A stretch of 64,000 nt of DNA, taken from positions 1-64,000 of the forward strand of contig MNXJ01000029.1 in the NCBI GenBank assembly GCA_001872455.1, in the 5' to 3' direction. Shown in pieces: positions 58,798-64,000 of the stretch (positions within the stretch are counted from its first letter, which is position 1; every line of letters begins with the position of its first letter). The notes below the pieces were generated by a model. It searched no databases, was not told the DNA's origin, and was given only the letters and a program-made list of their open reading frames with translations. Source of the stretch: Anaerolineae bacterium CG2_30_57_67 (GTDB taxonomy: Bacteria > Chloroflexota > Anaerolineae > Anaerolineales > Villigracilaceae). The translations under genes and the position numbers were made by a program.

Positions 58798-60060
58798 ATG
58801 TCTGCGACAGAAGATATTTTAGCGGTCATACTGGGGGGAGGCCGCGGCGCGCGTCTGTATCCGCTGACCAAACTGCGCGCCAAACCAGCGGTGCCGATTG
58901 CCGGAAAATATCGTCTCATTGATGTTCCCATCAGCAACTGCATTAACTCGCGGATTTTCCGTATCGCTGTGTTGACGCAATTCCATTCGGTGTCGCTCAA
59001 CCGCCATATTACCCGCACATATAACTTTGATGGCTTTCACGGTGGCTGGGTGCAGATTTTGGCCGCCGAACAAACTCTGCAAAGCGATGATTGGTATCAG
59101 GGCACTGCCGATGCGGTGCGCAAGCAATTGCGCGAAATTCAGGCGGCAGATGTCTCACACGTTCTTATTTTGGCAGGCGACCATCTCTACCGCATGGATT
59201 ACGCCGCCATGGCCGATTTTCACATCGCCAACCAGGCAGACATCACCGTTGCAGTACAGCCGGTGCGAAAAAAAGAAGCCAGCCGTTTCGGCATTCTCAA
59301 AGTCGCTGAAGATGGGCGCATCGCCGCTTTTGTGGAAAAACCCAAAGACCCGGCAGTCCTGGCGCAATTCGTCAGCCGCGATGACGTCGAACGCCCCTTC
59401 CTCGGCTCGATGGGTATTTACATGTTCAAAACCAATGTGCTGATTGATTTGCTTTCCAACTTTCCCGATCACGATGATTTCGGCCATGATGTCATTCCGC
59501 ACGCCATTGGCAAAAGCGCTGTCTACGGGTATAACTTTGAAGGCTACTGGCAGGATATTGGAACAATTCGCTCTTTTTACGAAACCAACCTGGAACTGGC
59601 TACGCCGAATTCGCCTTTCAACTTTTACGACCCGGAACGTCCCATCTACACCAACCCGCGTACATTGCCTGGCTCGCTGATTGATGACAGCAAACTGAAG
59701 GATGCGTTGGTATCGGAAGGTTGCCGTATTCAAAAGGCCCAAATCACGCACTCGTTGATTGGTCTGCGGAGTGTCATCGGCCCCGGCTCCAAAGTGATTG
59801 ATAGCATCGTCATGGGCGCAGATTACTACGACGGAGCAACTCTGCGCCGCGGTGATATTCCGTTGGGCGTTGGCCCGGATTGCCACATCGAAGGTGCCAT
59901 CCTCGATAAAAACGTGCGCATTGGCGCAGGCACAACCATCAAACCCTTCCCGCGCGGCACCGATATGGATGCCGGAACCTGGGTCGTCCAAGATGGCATT
60001 GTCGTCATCCCCAAAGACACCGCTATTTTACCCAACACACGCATTGCGCCTGACGTGTAA
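58798..60060 (+). CDS. glgC: Glucose-1-phosphate adenylyltransferase
   Basis: A 420-residue ADP-glucose synthase. ILGGGRGARLYPLTKLRAKPAVPIAGKYRLIDVPISNC is the catalytic N-terminus. The catalytic Asp is in LILAGDHLYRMDY, and FVEKP and GSMGIYMF are substrate regions. The C-terminal left-handed beta-helix includes GPGSKVIDSIVMGADYY and GPDCHIEGAILDKNVRIGAGTTI. It makes ADP-glucose for glycogen. No glgA is in the window. Confidence 0.96.
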   Translation: MSATEDILAVILGGGRGARLYPLTKLRAKPAVPIAGKYRLIDVPISNCINSRIFRIAVLTQFHSVSLNRHITRTYNFDGFHGGWVQILAAEQTLQSDDWYQGTADAVRKQLREIQAADVSHVLILAGDHLYRMDYAAMADFHIANQADITVAVQPVRKKEASRFGILKVAEDGRIAAFVEKPKDPAVLAQFVSRDDVERPFLGSMGIYMFKTNVLIDLLSNFPDHDDFGHDVIPHAIGKSAVYGYNFEGYWQDIGTIRSFYETNLELATPNSPFNFYDPERPIYTNPRTLPGSLIDDSKLKDALVSEGCRIQKAQITHSLIGLRSVIGPGSKVIDSIVMGADYYDGATLRRGDIPLGVGPDCHIEGAILDKNVRIGAGTTIKPFPRGTDMDAGTWVVQDGIVVIPKDTAILPNTRIAPDV

Positions 60061-60084
60061 TCACTTCATACCAGCAATCTATTG

Positions 60085-60141
60085 AAAAGCCGCTGGCGGT
60101 GAGGGGATGTTGGCTGTATCCCACACAGGCTGGCGGCTTTT
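60085..60141 (+). terminator. Terminator-like inverted repeat after glgC
   Basis: AAAAGCCGC (60085-60093) pairs with GCGGCTTTT (60133-60141), extended by TGGC/GGCTG pairs; the loop is about 31 nt. TAATTT follows. It lies between glgC and the ATPase gene. Confidence 0.6.
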
Positions 60142-60164
60142 AATTTCATCGCAGGAGAATTCGT

Positions 60165-63092
<2,928 letters not shown>

Positions 63093-63113
63093 AAAAGAAA
63101 CTATTTCGGATGA

Positions 63114-63266
63114 GCAGTTGCCAATTGTGTCTTCACCCGCTATCGGTGGAACCATTGAATTGGTCGTAGAGTCGCGTTTGACGTGATACTGTTTGACGAA
63201 GCATCACAGATTACCCTGCCACTGGCAAGTATGGGCATGTTGGCCGGGAGCAAGTATATTTTTTGA
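63114..63266 (+). pseudogene. Remnant of a DNA2/NAM7-type superfamily-1 helicase
   Basis: One frame reads VANCVFTRYRWNH, a TGA stop, IGRRVAFDVILFDEASQIT, LPLASMGMLAGSKYIF, then TGA. FDVILFDEASQ is the Walker B signature of Upf1/DNA2-like helicases, normally followed by a GDxxQLPP motif, which is missing here. Both flanks stop in frame, so about 50 codons of a protein usually exceeding 500 residues survive. Confidence 0.75.
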
Positions 63267-63274
63267 CGCGCATA

Positions 63275-63323
63275 AAACAGTTCGCTCCCGGCTTCTTGAT
63301 AAAGGGCCAGGAGCGAACTGTTT
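63275..63323. repeat. 14-bp perfect inverted repeat
   Basis: AAACAGTTCGCTCC (63275-63288) and GGAGCGAACTGTTT (63310-63323), 21 nt apart. It directly follows the helicase remnant. It could be a terminator without T-run or the footprint of a mobile element. Confidence 0.75.
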
Positions 63324-63374
63324 GGCTAGCGGGTTGAACAAGCTGAGGAGAGATGGTGATGCAAAACAGATCGG

Positions 63375-64000
63375 CTACCGAACCACCAATGGCAGGAAAA
63401 TCTGGTAGGTCGTGCTGATCACAATCGCCTTATTAAATCCAAGCGAGCCGGTTGCTCCTGGAGTCGGAAGGGTCAACGCGGCATCGTTGGCCGTTGCGTC
63501 TTTGATCGTACCGCCGTTCAAGGTCAGTGACGCCGAGTCAACATAATCCAGATCGCTGGACGCGTCACCCGCCTGCACCGTGTACTCGAAGGTCAGGGTG
63601 CCTGTGCCACTGCCGCTGACATAACTTGCGGTCCGGTCTGTTGCGCCAGTCTCAAGCATCAATGTCGGCGTGCCGGTAACGTTAACTGGTTCGCTGAAGG
63701 TCACTGTGATCACTATCGTATTTCCTGTTGTGTATGAGCCATCCAGGGTGGTCGAGGTTACATTAGTGACCCCCGGGATGGTCGTGTCAATCACAATTGC
63801 CTTATTAATTCCAAGCGAGCCGGTTGCTCCTGGAGTCGGAAGGGTCAACGCGGCATCGTTGGCCGTTGCGTCTTTGATCGTACCGCCGTTCAAGGTCAGT
63901 GACGCCGAGTCAACATAATCCAGATCGCTGGACGCGTCACCCGCCTGCACCGTGTACTCGAAGGTCAGGGTGCCTGTGCCACTGCCGCTGACATAACTTG
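63375..64000 (-). CDS. Secreted tandem-repeat protein, C-terminal part
   Basis: The minus-strand frame stays open to the window edge, so the gene is truncated at its 5' end (at least 208 residues visible). It consists of near-identical 124-residue repeats with bacterial Ig-like / cadherin-type wording: [40 protein letters not shown] and [17 protein letters not shown]. The apparent Met at 63950 is an internal GTG in the conserved repeat, not a start. The protein ends [13 protein letters not shown], a short aromatic-LPLV-R tail. Confidence 0.85.
   Translation of the reverse strand, partial: SYVSGSGTGTLTFEYTVQAGDASSDLDYVDSASLTLNGGTIKDATANDAALTLPTPGATGSLGINKAIVIDTTIPGVTNVTSTTLDGSYTTGNTIVITVTFSEPVNVTGTPTLMLETGATDRTASYVSGSGTGTLTFEYTVQAGDASSDLDYVDSASLTLNGGTIKDATANDAALTLPTPGATGSLGFNKAIVISTTYQIFLPLVVR
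63421..64000. repeat. 372-bp nearly identical direct repeat
   Basis: The sequence from 63421 recurs at 63793 with a period of 372 bp (124 codons). The differences seen in the overlap are few, for example CGCC against TGCC and AAATCC against ATTCC near the left ends. The repeat continues off the right edge. Near identity at DNA level suggests recent duplication or gene conversion. Confidence 0.9.

Larger units (their letters stand above)
63093..63374. other. Gap with helicase remnant and inverted repeat
   Basis: Between the ATPase and the partial repeat protein. It holds the helicase fragment (63114-63266) and an inverted repeat (63275-63323). No intact gene or promoter is seen. An insertion and decay history is plausible. 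Confidence 0.6.

Overview
The window looks like a piece of the main chromosome of a member of the Chloroflexota, most likely class Anaerolineae. This is inferred from protein style, not from a search: small lipoproteins rich in Thr/Pro/Ala, a CDP-paratose-epimerase-like SDR, Upf0104 flippase and SPFH proteins, and a secreted repeat protein ending in a short LPLV tail. The DNA is moderately GC-rich and densely packed. At least eleven gene pairs share an ATGA stop/start overlap, and several unlinked genes start 6-7 nt after a TATAAT-like box with no Shine-Dalgarno site, which suggests leaderless mRNAs.

Layout. 0-9 kb: a class-V aminotransferase (cysteine desulfurase type), a PP2C phosphatase coupled to a VWA-FHA membrane protein, a phosphoribosyltransferase, a YitT protein, a beta-hydroxyacid dehydrogenase and an SDR epimerase. 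9-20 kb: flippase-lepA, then a 400-bp gap holding five DnaA-box-like sites, a nucleotidyltransferase-deoxynucleoside kinase pair, an acetyltransferase-glycosyltransferase pair, and a GntR-SPFH-SdpI-CPBP membrane cluster whose two inner gaps each carry a parS-like palindrome. 18.7-31.8 kb: pdxST, guaA-xpt, maf, a PBP, rsgA, holB, a metallophosphoesterase and a UPF0173 hydrolase. 32-42.7 kb: acyltransferase, SMP-30, cysS, a coupled PAP2/NTP-transferase/dehydrogenase-like cassette, hutI, a sulfite-oxidase-like enzyme, an MFS carrier, a methyltransferase-like protein and a 29-codon ORF. 42.8-49.7 kb: hybrid histidine kinase-Hpt-HAD phosphatase, isochorismatase-like hydrolase, an NCS2 uracil/xanthine permease behind an attenuator-like leader, and a BrnT/CopG-like toxin-antitoxin pair. 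49.7-54.4 kb: a pyrimidine operon (pyrC, alpha/beta hydrolase, pyrB, pyrF, pyrE). 54.4-64 kb: pepF, a lipoprotein, ychF, tRNA-Leu(CAA), glgC, a Ca-type P-ATPase, a decayed helicase fragment and the C-terminus of a secreted tandem-repeat protein running off the right edge.

The main non-coding feature is a dispersed family of degenerate 7- or 8-bp tandem repeats (AACYGRN-like) that fills at least five intergenic gaps, some touching stop codons, start codons or the -10 box. Separate long perfect hairpins lie in other gaps. The DnaA-box cluster plus two parS-like sites 4-5 kb away suggest that this part of the chromosome is close to the replication origin, although dnaA, dnaN, parA and parB are not in the window.
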